From Vicia villosa (lineage: Eukaryota > Streptophyta > Magnoliopsida > Fabales > Fabaceae): 64,000 nt of DNA. The DNA lies in the NCBI RefSeq assembly GCF_029867415.1, contig NC_081186.1, positions 20,153,915 to 20,217,914 of the forward strand, read 5' to 3'. A program made the position numbers and the translations under genes. Below the pieces are notes generated by a model. The model was not told the DNA's origin. It was given only the letters and a program-made list of their open reading frames with translations, and made no database searches. Each line of letters opens with the position of its first letter. Within the stretch, counting starts at the first letter, position 1. Shown here piece after piece: positions 24,298 through 34,467 of this stretch.

Positions 24298-24558
24298 ATG
24301 AAACTTATCCTTGTCTATCTCCATCTTCGAAGTTGTCTGTCTACCATCAAGTTGATTCCTCCTCCTCGGAATCCTCTTCCAGAAGGTTTTAGGTCTGATC
24401 TTCATTGTCCTTTCCATCAAGGGGCAGCGGGCCATGATTTAGAAAGATGTTTCCCTTTGAAGGCCAGAGTTCAAGAGTTGGTTAGATCAAAGTTGTTATC
24501 TTTTAAGAATGTTGGTCCCAATGTTGTCACTAATCCTTTTCCGAATCAGAGTGGCTGA
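24298..24558 (+). pseudogene. gag remnant of element C (zinc-knuckle segment)
   Basis: A short frame of 86 residues whose middle reads CPFHQGAAGHDLERC, the CX2HX5HX4C knuckle seen in Ogre Gag, followed by FPLKARVQELV and a short tail ending at TGA. The N-terminal Gag domain and protease are absent. The first 20 residues do not resemble Gag, so the ATG may be fortuitous. It could be a leftover of a deleted gag. Whether it is translated is unknown. Confidence 0.7.
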
Positions 24559-26491
24559 AAACGGGTCAGAGACAATTACCTCCCTAAAGCCAGTGTATCA
24601 AGGCAGGATAGCTCATCCTCGTCATTGATTAGTCACTAGGCCATGTTTCCTTACTGTTTGCATTTCCTCAGTTGTATCTGTTTGCTTTTAAACTTTGTTT
24701 ATTCCTGAATGTTAATTTTAATGAAATGAGCATCGTATGTTTGAATTCATTTTCATCTACTATGTCTATGTTTATGCTTCTTTTACAAAAATAAAAAAAA
24801 AATCTATTTTGCTTTCTCTATCAAACTTGTGTTTTATGCAAAGATTGGAGGGACGATGATGACAACGAAATACCCAGGTTGTTGAAATGTATGCTTTCAA
24901 ATAAAACTTTGCTAACGATGTACAGGCTTTGTTTCAATTCCCAAACACTGGAGAAATAAGGAAGTTAATCCCTCGTCAACCCCTTTGAGCCTAGAAGTTG
25001 GTGTTTCTTTCTATATGAAATAACCCACATTTTAACCCGGGGCAGGGTAGTTCCCAGTTAATTTGGTTGTGCATTCTATTTTAAGAGAATCATTCAATAC
25101 ACCTTTCAACAAGTGTTTTAATCACAAGCTTTCCTCCGCATACACCAAAGAAATGTTGGAGACGCCGAGCAAAAGCCAATGATGGGTCATTATAATCATT
25201 AAGCAGGATAGTCACTATCTTTCAAAAAAAGTATCAAAAAAAGAAAATCAAAGAAAAGCCTGCTAAGTCAAACTCAAAAAATGACTTAGGCAAAAATTAA
25301 GGCATCCCGCTGACTGTAAGTTCAAAATAAACAGTTCAGGCAAAAGTTAGGGATATCAAAATAAGGAAAAAAAGGAGAGATAAGTCAATAAACTCTTGAA
25401 CCACAAAATGTTGTGACTATCAAAAGGAAAAAGTGATTGTCATCTCTAAGTTTTCTTGGCTTGTGAACTTTCATCATTACAACAGGTAAAATTCCAGAAG
25501 TCTCTTGGAACCTGAATGCATATTTTGAATTAACTGAGTTTAGGACTGAAGATCATCACGGAGATGGGGTGGGTTACAAAAAATTTGAGCCTTATACCTT
25601 TTGTTTTTTAAACCGTGAACCTGACCACGTTACAACCTTCAAAAGCCCTAATTGAAGCAAGGTTTATTTTGAAAGCATACTACAACAAGGTTGCGTAAGC
25701 TGACTCCCAAGAGATTTGTCAATCATTTGTTTTGATATCATACTTTTACTTTGAATTTCTCAAACCATTGTGTGTTGACCAATAATTCCATTTTTTTTAC
25801 ATATATAACATCTTTCCAATAATGACTTTGATTTCAAAAATATGTTTTGAGCATTGCATTAAAATTACCATTCTTGAATGAACATTTTATTTGCAAGTAA
25901 GCACTCATCTTCTAGGAAGTTCAAACAGTCGAGAAACTTGGTCAGTGATCCTATCAAGGGCACGTTACTTCAAGATCCTGTTGTTCATATGTTTAATCAA
26001 GATTTGTTGATCAGAATATCCTCTTCAAGATGTATACTGTGGCAAGTCTTCCCAACGTTCATTTCAAGAGTTGAATCCATGATCAGTTCATCCCCAACAT
26101 AGTTCAACTGAAGCCATGATCAGTTAACTTGCAACAATTATTCAATCAGGGGCAATCTTCTTCAGCAATCCCCAAGCACAATTTATCAGTCCTTCTCAAA
26201 GGATCATTTGTTTGATACAGTTATCAGTGTGACAAGAAGTTTATTCAAGCATCTTCCGAAGCAGAGTTGGTAGAATTTCCGTGTTGAGGAATCAAAGCTC
26301 CAATCTTGCCTCACAAAAGAGTCAATCCCAGTTGTCATAAATAACTACATTTCATTGAGCATTCATCATGCATAGAAAAAATTTTACATCATGCATAGAA
26401 ACAAACTCATGCTCATTTACATTTTTCCAAGACCTGTTGTTATCAACAACTTACCTTGAGATCAAAGTCCAACTTACTTGGCATTGACCTT
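24559..26491 (+). other. Non-coding internal region of element C with block shared by G and H
   Basis: No ORF with a domain. The part near 24895-25690 is recognisably conserved in elements G (50690-51360) and H (62920-63600). Shared blocks include TTAATCCCTCG with AACCCCTTTGAGCCT, CCCGCTGACTGTAA, CAGGCAAAAGTTAGGGATA and CCACGTTACAACC. The block is retained in three elements that have lost their genes. Confidence 0.7.
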
Positions 26492-26857
26492 TAATAGTAT
26501 TCAATCACGCTTTATTCTTGATTGATCTTTATTTATATTCAATCATGTTTTACTCTTGATGTTGTTTGATCGTGCTTTACTCTCGGTGGGTGTCTCAATC
26601 ATGTTTTACTCTTGATGACCTTTGATATTGTCCAATCATGTTTTACTCTTGATTATCTTTGATACTATTCAATCATGTTTTAGTCTTGATTGCCTATGAT
26701 GTTATCCAATCATGGTTTACTCTTGATTGCTTTTGATACTATTCAATCATGTTTTAGTCTTGATTGCCTATGATGATGTTCAATCATGTTTTACTCTTGA
26801 ATGCCTCTGTCAATTTATACTCCTTTCCAAATTCATTCATGTTTTACTCTTGAATTA
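26492..26857 (+). repeat. Tandem repeat near the 3' end of element C
   Basis: About seven imperfect units of roughly 45-55 bases, each with AATCATGTTTTACTCTTGAT. It is the right-hand copy of the array at 18870-19235, with only a few base differences. Such arrays before the 3' LTR are typical of Ogre-like elements. Confidence 0.8.
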
Positions 26858-27193
26858 TTTCTGATGTGGGTTCCAGAGATTTTTTTTTCTCTTCTGAACG
26901 TCTCTGTTGATTTCCTGTCCAAAGTTCCTTTCACGTTTTACTCCGGAAAGCTTCTGTCGACTGTTTCTTTCTTTTGTGAAGTCCGATTCTATTACTGGAT
27001 GACGTATACCTTTTCCCCAACGGAGTCTGTTTACTTCTCCCCTGTGGTGTCCTGTTTCCATCTCGTGGAAATCATATGCATTCATAATCATAAGCATTAC
27101 ATTGCATCTCAGGTTCAAAAATTGTGTTTTTATATATATTTAAGTCTCTTCAATCACGTCGAAACGAAGATTTCCAATCTTCACACCTCCGGA

Positions 27194-27218
27194 TAGAAGA
27201 AACTTAAATAGGGGCATC
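27194..27218 (+). other. Polypurine tract of element C
   Basis: AGAAGAAACTTAAATAGGGG followed by CATC lies immediately before the LTR start TGTTGCACCCC. It primes plus-strand cDNA synthesis. The GGGGCA core also precedes the 3' LTR of element G (54145-54160). Confidence 0.65.
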
Positions 27219-30200
27219 TGTTGCACCCCAAATTTTGACCTCTGAGATCCCATCATTTTCTAAGTGTTATGATCATTATTGTTATACCCCAAAATTTGCC
27301 CGCGTTTTTTTTCCAAAGAGAAGTCAACAGACTTCTGTCTAAAAATTTGGAGTTTTATACAATCTTGGATTTTTATTTCATAAATATCCTGATTTTATGA
27401 ATACTCAATTTTTAGAATTTTTTATACAGTATTTTGGTTCGCTGTTAAATTTATTCTTACATAAACGCCAAATACTGTTTATCACTTCATACACTGTTTA
27501 TTTCAGATTTATTTTCAGACAAATAATGCTGACTCAGTTGGTGCAGAATTAAAATTTGCAGGCGCGGAATCCGGGTTTCAGATTATACTAGAGAACGAGT
27601 TTTTGAGACCTCAAATGGATTTCATGGATCTCCATATGTCTCAAAGTACCACCAGACAAATTTTCAAACTTCGATTCGCTCGGACGCACAGTCAACAGCT
27701 CAAACAGTCAACAGACGACCAGTTTGACCAAAAAGTCAACAGACAGTCAAAAATGCAATTTTTTGTCAACATCCATATTTTGTCAAAATATTCATCATGT
27801 GATCAATGGTTGATCATAATTCATCAAGAAAAGTTCAGAAATCGACAAAACTCAAAATTGCAAAATTAGAGTTTTTTACCTAAAAGTCAACTGTACTTTG
27901 ACCGACCATAACTCTCTCATAATTTATCAGAAAAATTCCAATCAAAGCTCATTCTCAAGGAAATTCAATTCTCTACAACTTTGATGTTGGGACCAAGGTC
28001 AAGAAATGCTTCTGCCTAAGAGATATAAGCCAAAACATTACAGGTCATTTTCAAAGTCAACAAAAAGCAGTTTTTTGTCAAAGCCCATATCATCAAGATA
28101 ACTTCTCCAAATGCAAAAACGCTTCCAAAGTGGCTTGTAGAGGACATCTTGGGCTTTCCAAAAAGTACAAGAACACTTTCATATGATCAAAATTGAGCGA
28201 GATATGCCTTGATGAAGTTGACCTTTTTTGGAAAAATGCATGAAACAAGTAATGACCAAAATTTGATTTTTTTTTTAAAAGGCCAATTCTTTTGTGATTC
28301 AATCTTGATTCTCATATGTTTAAAGATATTCACAACATATCCATGATTCATGACATTTTTATTTCATTTTAGTTAAATTTTATTCATTTAAAGTTTAATT
28401 AAAGTGAGATAATTCAAAGATATTATCAAAGATGCTTATGGTTGCCAATCAAGACCAATTCAAGATGCTTAAAGATATTATTGCAAGATTGAAGAGAATA
28501 ACACTTGAGTGTTTTAACCATGGTTAAAGAAATGCACTCATTGAAAGAATATTCCATTCTTTTTCCACAAAATTAATCATGACAATTCCAACTTGCAAGG
28601 CTTCCATATCAAATCATTTGCCTATAAATAGAACTTCATTTTCTTCATTCAAGAAGAGGAAAAAAAGGGGGAGGAACACAAAGAACAACAACAATCACCA
28701 CAAAGCCATAGCTTAAGTTTATATATTTGCAAAAGTTTCAAGAAACTTGTAAAAATCAAGACTCATTCAAATAGCCACTTTCAATCAATTTCAATCACTT
28801 TATTCCACTCTTGGGACATCATAGAGTAAGTACAATGTAATTTTTAATATGTAGTAGTGTTAGGAGTTCATGAATTAAAAACTCCATATTTATGCATATT
28901 TTCAATTTCTCAAAAAATGTTTTAATTTTAGTTTTAAGTTGATAAAATGTTTATTTAATTTTTAACATAAAAATATTTTATTTCTTTTCATAATTAATTT
29001 ATTTTGCTTAATTAATTAGTAATTATGTAAATATTGCTTTTTTTAATTATTTTCAACCTATCAAAAAACTCCAAAAATATTTTCCTTTTAGATTTAGGTT
29101 TATATATTTTTTATAATCTAATTTTTGACATATAAAATAATATTTTTCTCGTTAAGTTTAATTATTTGTATAATTATTTGTTTAATTAGCTTGTTAATTA
29201 ACTTAAAATCAATTCCAGAAAATCACAAAAAGAATGAATTAAGTTTAATTTGTTTTATATTTATTTTTGTATATTATTTGATATTATTTCTTATATTTTT
29301 CTTTGTCCTGAATTGGAATAAAAGATCAAATATGGCAGAGATTGTATGCAGTTTATTTAAGACTTTTGGAAATTTATAGTGTAGTCGCTATGATTCTATC
29401 AAGCTTCTGATAAATTTTCATTTACTTTAAATCCGAGATCATCATTCACTCACCATCGATCTTCACTTAACATCGTGGATATACTTGACTAGCTTCAAGA
29501 TGATTCGCGTGCTAACATACTAACAATTAACTTTAAATTCCGCATTTTATTATATTGTTCTTTTTATTTCTTGCTTTATACTTTATTTTATCATTCATCA
29601 TATTTATGTTTATGTTATTTTCTCTTTGTCCATTTGGACATATTATTTATATTTCTGCTATTTTTTCTTTGTCCATTTGGACATATTATTTATATTTCTG
29701 CTATTTTTTCTTTGTCCATTTGGACATATTATTTATATTTCTGCTATTTTTTCTTTGTCCATTTGGACATATTATTTATATTTCTGCTATTTTTTCTTTA
29801 TCCATTTGGACATATTATTTATATTTCTGCTATTTTTTCTTTGTCCATTTGGACATATTATTTATATTTCTGCTATTTTTTCTTTGTCCATTTGGACATA
29901 TTATTTATATTTCTGCTATTTTTTCTTTGTCCATTTGGACATATTATTTATATTTCTGCAATTTTTCTTTGTCCATTTGGACATATTATTTATATTTCTG
30001 CTATTTTTTCTTTGTCCATTTGGACATATTATTTATATTTCTGCTATTTTTTTCTTTGTCCATTTGGACATATTATTTATGTTTCTGCTATTTTTTTCTT
30101 TGTCCATTTGGACATATTATTTATGTTTTCGCTATTTTCTCTTTGTCCATTTGGACATATTATTTATGTTTCCGCTATTTTCTCTTTGTCCATTTGGACA

Positions 30201-30960
30201 TATTATTTATGTTTCCGCTATTTTTCTTTGTCCATTTGGACATATTATTTATGTTTCCGCTATTTTCTCTTTGTCCATTTGGACATATTATTTATGCTTC
30301 CGCTATTTTTTTCTTTGTCCATTTGGACGCATTGTTTATGTTTCCGTCATCTTCCTTTTGTCCACTTGGACCATATTTTTACCTTTGAGCTAAAACATTA
30401 ATAATCAAGATAAAACTTAAAAAAAAAAAAAACACTTTGCACACTTGCACCTCTCTAGTTTTCCCTCTTATTACTTTTTTTTAATCATACCATCATTTAA
30501 GAAAAGTATTAAATGGATAGGAAAGATCTTATAAATTGAGAGTAAGTAACTCCTAATTGCTTGCTCAAACACTTTTATTTTCAAACAACATATTTTCAAA
30601 ACTTCTTATCTATTTTCAAAACTTTCATCTGGTATTTGAAGGGGATTATTCCCGGTGAAACTCTTCAGAGACCTATGTGACCTATTGTCCATCTTCACTT
30701 CTTCTATTTTCAAATCAACAAAGCATTTAAAAAAGTGAGCTAAGCAATTAAGAGCCCATGGATAACCATGGATACAAAGGGTGCTTAAAACCTTCCCTTT
30801 GTATAACCAACCCCCCGAACCCAAAATCTGTCAAAAGGTCTTTCCTGTTCTTTTATGCCTTTCCTATTTGGATAAAATAAAAGTCGGTGGCGACTCTTGC
30901 AAAAATATAAAAATCAAAAAAAAAAGAGAAGGAGTCAGTTCGTCAAAAAACCGAGTTACA
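27219..30960 (+). mobile_element. Right LTR of element C (3.7 kb)
   Basis: A near-identical copy of 19598-23335, with the same 61-base leader before TGTTATACCCC (27280), TATAAATA at 28623 and the 43-bp array at 29624-30372 with the same number of units. It ends TTACA at 30960 and is followed by unrelated sequence. No left target duplication can be matched because the left end of the element is lost. Confidence 0.85.
29624..30372 (+). repeat. 43-bp tandem array with internal dyad, right LTR of C
   Basis: This is the counterpart of the array at 22001-22750. It has about 17 units, the same order of unit variants and a total length within a base or two. The matched order shows that the array expanded before the two LTR copies separated. 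Confidence 0.92.
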
Positions 30961-31158
30961 GCTACTACGTAAATCTAAGGCTAATATCTGATTGATTATG
31001 GATCAGACGGGAATTAAAAAGAAATATTATTGAATTAAATCTAGGATAATAATATCGGTATGCAACGGTCGGACTTCGGGGATCTAGTAAGCCATCGATG
31101 CGGATCGTAATTTAAAATCACTTTTCTGTAGAAATCATTAGTTTAAAAACCCTCCTCT
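30961..31158 (-). repeat. Left fragment of LTR F
   Basis: Non-coding sequence between element C and the copia insertion. It continues at 38894 once the copia element and one copy of its duplication CCTCT are removed. No gene. The outer end of the LTR is not visible because element C abuts it. Confidence 0.55.
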
Positions 31159-32672
31159 TGTGAATACAAGATTACACTCAAAGATGTTTTTGATTTATGG
31201 CAAACTCAAATGAGCATTCAAACAACAAGGAGGAATTTGATCACTCATGAAAGCACAAGATGATCCACTATGCATATAAGTCGACTCAACACAAGCTGGA
31301 CATGAAAAATGCAGAAAATCAGCAGTTAGGTCGACCTACTGTCAACCTAGGTCGACCTAAAATGAAGGAAAATCCATATACCCCTGCTAGGTCGACTCAC
31401 AGACCATTTAGGTCGACTCAAAATGAAGAAATCTTCATATCAGTCTGCTAGGTCGACCTACATGGCAACTAGGTCGACCTAATCTGTGAAAATGTCCCCA
31501 GAATGCATCAGAAGAGGATTCTGGTCGACCTACTCCTTCAACAGGTCGACCTAACTGGGAGCAAAATTCTGCAAGCTCTGTTAGGTCGACCTAAGCACTA
31601 CAAGTGGTCGACCTAACTGATCAAGAAAGTTCAAAAATCAGTTTTTCTTGGTTCTAACTGTTATGCAATCATATATATTGTGCAAGGGTAATTATTCAAG
31701 CAACACCAACGACTGAAAGATACATAAACGCTTCTCATCTTCGTTCTTCATCATCTCCAACACAATTACACATAATCATTCTTGCGTTGCGGGTTAGTGA
31801 TGAGTTTGATAACGTCCATGGAACGGAATTGAAGATTCCTAGTGGGTGAAGGTTTGTGGGGTTTGTTGGTGAATAAAATCTGCGGGTTTTGTCCTCCACG
31901 ACGGGTGGTTCTTGGGGGTTTTTATCAAGAGGCGTTCATTGAGGATTCGGCTGAGTGTAACGATTGAGGAACGGGGAGTTCAAGGAATCAAGACACTGCA
32001 GAAGGGAATCAAAGTGAAGCTCTTGGATAACCTTGATCTGGCTCAAGATTAAGGGGGAAGAAGATTCAAAGGATCGACATAATTGGTTTATCGTTTATCG
32101 CTTTGTTATCTTCTTTGTACATACTACTTTCAACATTAATGAAAGATTACCCAATTTCAATTTGGAATTGGGGGCAGACGTAGTCGTAGCGAGGACGATC
32201 GACGAACTGCCTAAACAAATATCGTGTTCTTGTCGCTTTTACTTTCTCTTTTACCTTCTGTTCATAATTGGTTATAAGTGCAAAATTGATCAACGATTCG
32301 AGTGTTAAAATTGTGAATTAAAGTTCTGCACAAACATCACAATTCACCACAACTTGAATCACTATCAATTTGAACGTATCACCAAGTGTTTGTGTTTTTG
32401 CTTAATCCAATCTTACTGCATTGAAAATCAAAATTGTCAATCTAGAAGTTAATTGGTTTTCAGTTGTAAAACGTACTGTTTAGCTATCATATTACTTCAC
32501 CATCAATTCCACTTACTCTTTGGTTTTGAAACACATACGACCTTTGCAATAGCGGTCCAGAATAGACGCAAGTCGATTCAGAACCGCTTTCGCTCGAGTC
32601 AGTAGAAAAATCCTTAAAAACTTAGTGAGATCTATTCACCCCCCCTCTAGATCTTTAGGCCAGCGTCTAACA
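31159..32672 (+). mobile_element. 5' LTR of the copia element
   Basis: The upstream part holds eleven copies of the palindrome-like GGTCGACC family. ATATATATTG near 31671 is the candidate TATA box. The LTR is followed after two bases by the PBS. The 91-residue frame at 32033-32308 is also in the other LTR but has no recognisable domain. Confidence 0.93.
31327..31615 (+). repeat. Array of TAGGTCGACCTA palindromes in the 5' LTR
   Basis: Ten copies of TAGGTCGACCTA or close variants (TAGGTCGACTCA, TGGTCGACCTA), arranged as five pairs about 20-25 bases apart and repeated every 55-65 bases. A further relative, AAGTCGACTCAA, lies at about 31280. The array is upstream of the presumed TATA box, so it sits in U3. 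The same array is at 37549-37837 in the 3' LTR. Confidence 0.9.
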
Positions 32673-32674
32673 AG

Positions 32675-32687
32675 TGGCATCAAGAGC
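32675..32687 (+). other. Primer-binding site of the copia element
   Basis: TGGCATCAAGAGC lies two bases after the LTR end. It resembles TGGTATCAGAGC, the PBS complementary to initiator tRNA-Met that is usual for plant copia elements, with one substitution and one extra A. Confidence 0.7.
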
Positions 32688-32727
32688 TCTGGTTTATTCC
32701 GTGCTTCGTGAAACACTTATTGGAAAG

Positions 32728-34467
32728 ATGGCCTCTGGACCTAAAGGGGCTCATAATAGAGCTCCAGTTTTCATCGGAGAAAACTACGGCTATTGGAAGG
32801 ATTGTATGTGTGTCCATATCAATGCAATTGATAGGAACATCTGGACAGCTATTGTCAATGGTCCATTTCAAATCACTATGACAAATGCAGTTGGTGCAGT
32901 TGTTCCAAAACCAGAAGATACTTGGAATGCTGAAGATGAAAAGAAATATGCATACGATTGGAAAGCGAGAAACATTCTAATCTCAGCTCTAGGAGTTGAT
33001 GAATACTATCGCGTTTCCCATTGTAGATCAGCTAAAGCTATGTGGGACACATTGCAAGTTGCCCACGAGGGAACGGATGATGTCAAACTAGCTAGGATCA
33101 ATACGTTAACTCAAGAGTTCGAACTTTTCCACATGGAAGATGGTGAAACCATCGAAAGCATGCAGAAAAGATTCGTTCACCTGAAAAATCGATTAAATTC
33201 TCTTGATAGACCTGTTTCCAATGCAGTTGCTACTAACAAAATCTTAAGGTGTTTGAACAGGGAATGGCAGCCCAAAGTTACAGCAATTAAGGAAGCAAAT
33301 GATCTCAACACTTTAGACATTACCACTCTCTTTGGTAAACTAGAGGAACATGAACAGCATCTTAAATGCCTTGACATGCATGAGAAGAGGACAAAGAAAG
33401 AAAAGAACATGGAGAAAGAGGTAGAGAAGAAGTCAATAGCTCTAAAAGCTTCGAGCTCCAAGACCTCAAAACGAGAGCCAAAGGATAGTGACACAAGTGA
33501 TGACGAAGACTCCGATGATGAGGAAATGGGACTGTTTGTGCGAAGATACAACAAATATCTAAAGAAAAATGGAGCAAAACATTCCGACAAAGGATTGATC
33601 AACTATAGAAAGCAATCAAACATGTTCAAACAAGATGACGACAACAAAGGAAAGATCAAAGGTCTTTGCTTCAATTGTGGGAAAGCCGGTCACTACAAAC
33701 CGGATTGTCCATACCTTAAGAAAGAAAAGGAGAAGAACCAAAGCAAAGGTCATAACAAATCTAAAAGAGCTTACATAGCATGGGAAAGTGATTCATCTAG
33801 TGAAAGCTCGTCAAGCGATGAAGAAGAATCAGGAAACCTATGTTTCATGGCTCATCAAAACAAGAAAAAGAAAGCTGTAAGTCATCTTAAACCTGAACTC
33901 GTAGATAAGGTATCTCATTCTCAACTAAAACTTGCTTTTGAAGAATTACATAGAGATGCAATTAAAGCTTTCAAACTTTTGGCCTCAAATAAGAAAATAT
34001 TTTCATATCTTGAATCAAAAGTTGAGAAAACCGAAAGGGATATGGAAGCTTTAAAACAATCTATGCTAGACATTCAAAAGGACAAAGTTGAATTAGATCC
34101 TACATCATGGTTTGGTTGTGAGACATGTCACATTTGGCAAAAAGAAGTGAGAGATCTAAAAGCCAAGTTAGACAAGGCTCTACAACCAAAAGTGACTTTT
34201 GCGGTTGATCCAAACAAGTTCAAAAGATCGTATACTCCTTTATATAGTAAATACACTTTTGTACCAAAAGTATCAACTAGCAAAACTCCATATTCTCATC
34301 ATATTACCTGTCATTATTGTTGCAAAAAGGGACATACCATTGAAAAATGCAAATTTAGGAGAATTTTAGTTCCTAAAGGAGTATTTCAATGGTTGCCTAA
34401 GTGCAACAAATTGTGTACTCACTACCAAGGACCCAATGAAAATTGGGGACCTCCCTCTTTAAATTAA
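32728..34467 (+). CDS. Copia Gag (nucleocapsid/capsid) with two zinc knuckles
   Basis: This is the structural protein that forms the virus-like particle and binds element RNA. The frame is open upstream to 32674, but the first ATG in context is at 32728 (MASGPKGAHNRAPVF). The N-terminal half is a Gag domain (YDWKARNILISAL, then a segment with EFELFHMEDGE). Lysine-rich and acidic stretches follow. The first CX2CX4HX4C knuckle is at 33667-33708 (CFNCGKAGHYKPDC), then a coiled coil, then a second knuckle (CHYCCKKGHTIEKC) at 34309-34350. It ends at TAA 34465-34467, overlapping pol in the -1 frame. It looks intact. Confidence 0.92.
   Translation: MASGPKGAHNRAPVFIGENYGYWKDCMCVHINAIDRNIWTAIVNGPFQITMTNAVGAVVPKPEDTWNAEDEKKYAYDWKARNILISALGVDEYYRVSHCRSAKAMWDTLQVAHEGTDDVKLARINTLTQEFELFHMEDGETIESMQKRFVHLKNRLNSLDRPVSNAVATNKILRCLNREWQPKVTAIKEANDLNTLDITTLFGKLEEHEQHLKCLDMHEKRTKKEKNMEKEVEKKSIALKASSSKTSKREPKDSDTSDDEDSDDEEMGLFVRRYNKYLKKNGAKHSDKGLINYRKQSNMFKQDDDNKGKIKGLCFNCGKAGHYKPDCPYLKKEKEKNQSKGHNKSKRAYIAWESDSSSESSSSDEEESGNLCFMAHQNKKKKAVSHLKPELVDKVSHSQLKLAFEELHRDAIKAFKLLASNKKIFSYLESKVEKTERDMEALKQSMLDIQKDKVELDPTSWFGCETCHIWQKEVRDLKAKLDKALQPKVTFAVDPNKFKRSYTPLYSKYTFVPKVSTSKTPYSHHITCHYCCKKGHTIEKCKFRRILVPKGVFQWLPKCNKLCTHYQGPNENWGPPSLN
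34458..34464 (+). other. Candidate -1 frameshift site TTTAAAT at the gag/pol overlap
   Basis: In the gag frame the bases are read T TTA AAT followed by TAA. This fits the X XXY YYZ slippery heptamer for -1 slippage. Slipping one base back here enters the pol frame. The alternative is a simple one-base insertion or deletion in an ancestral single ORF. No downstream pseudoknot was established. Confidence 0.45.

Larger units (their letters stand above)
18294..30960 (+). mobile_element. Non-autonomous Ogre-like element C in tandem form (internal-LTR-internal-LTR)
   Basis: A 5.04-kb unit, the last 1.3 kb of internal region plus a 3.74-kb LTR, occurs at 18294-23335 and again at 25916-30960 (offset about 7622). 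Between them lie a PBS, leader, gag remnant and non-coding region. No pol is present. Only a few differences per kilobase separate the two units, both inside and outside the LTR. The left end is cut by the filler junction. The right end stops cleanly at TTACA (30960) against unrelated sequence. Confidence 0.85.

Noticed and set aside
32033..32308. 91-residue frame in the copia LTR, repeated at 38255-38530
   Set aside because: Kept because the LTRs are nearly identical. No domain, and its position after the presumed TATA box suits R/U5 rather than a gene.
32674..32727. Upstream extension of copia gag from GTG at 32674
   Set aside because: It overlaps the PBS. The ATG at 32728 gives the usual Gag start, so the extension is an open-frame artefact.
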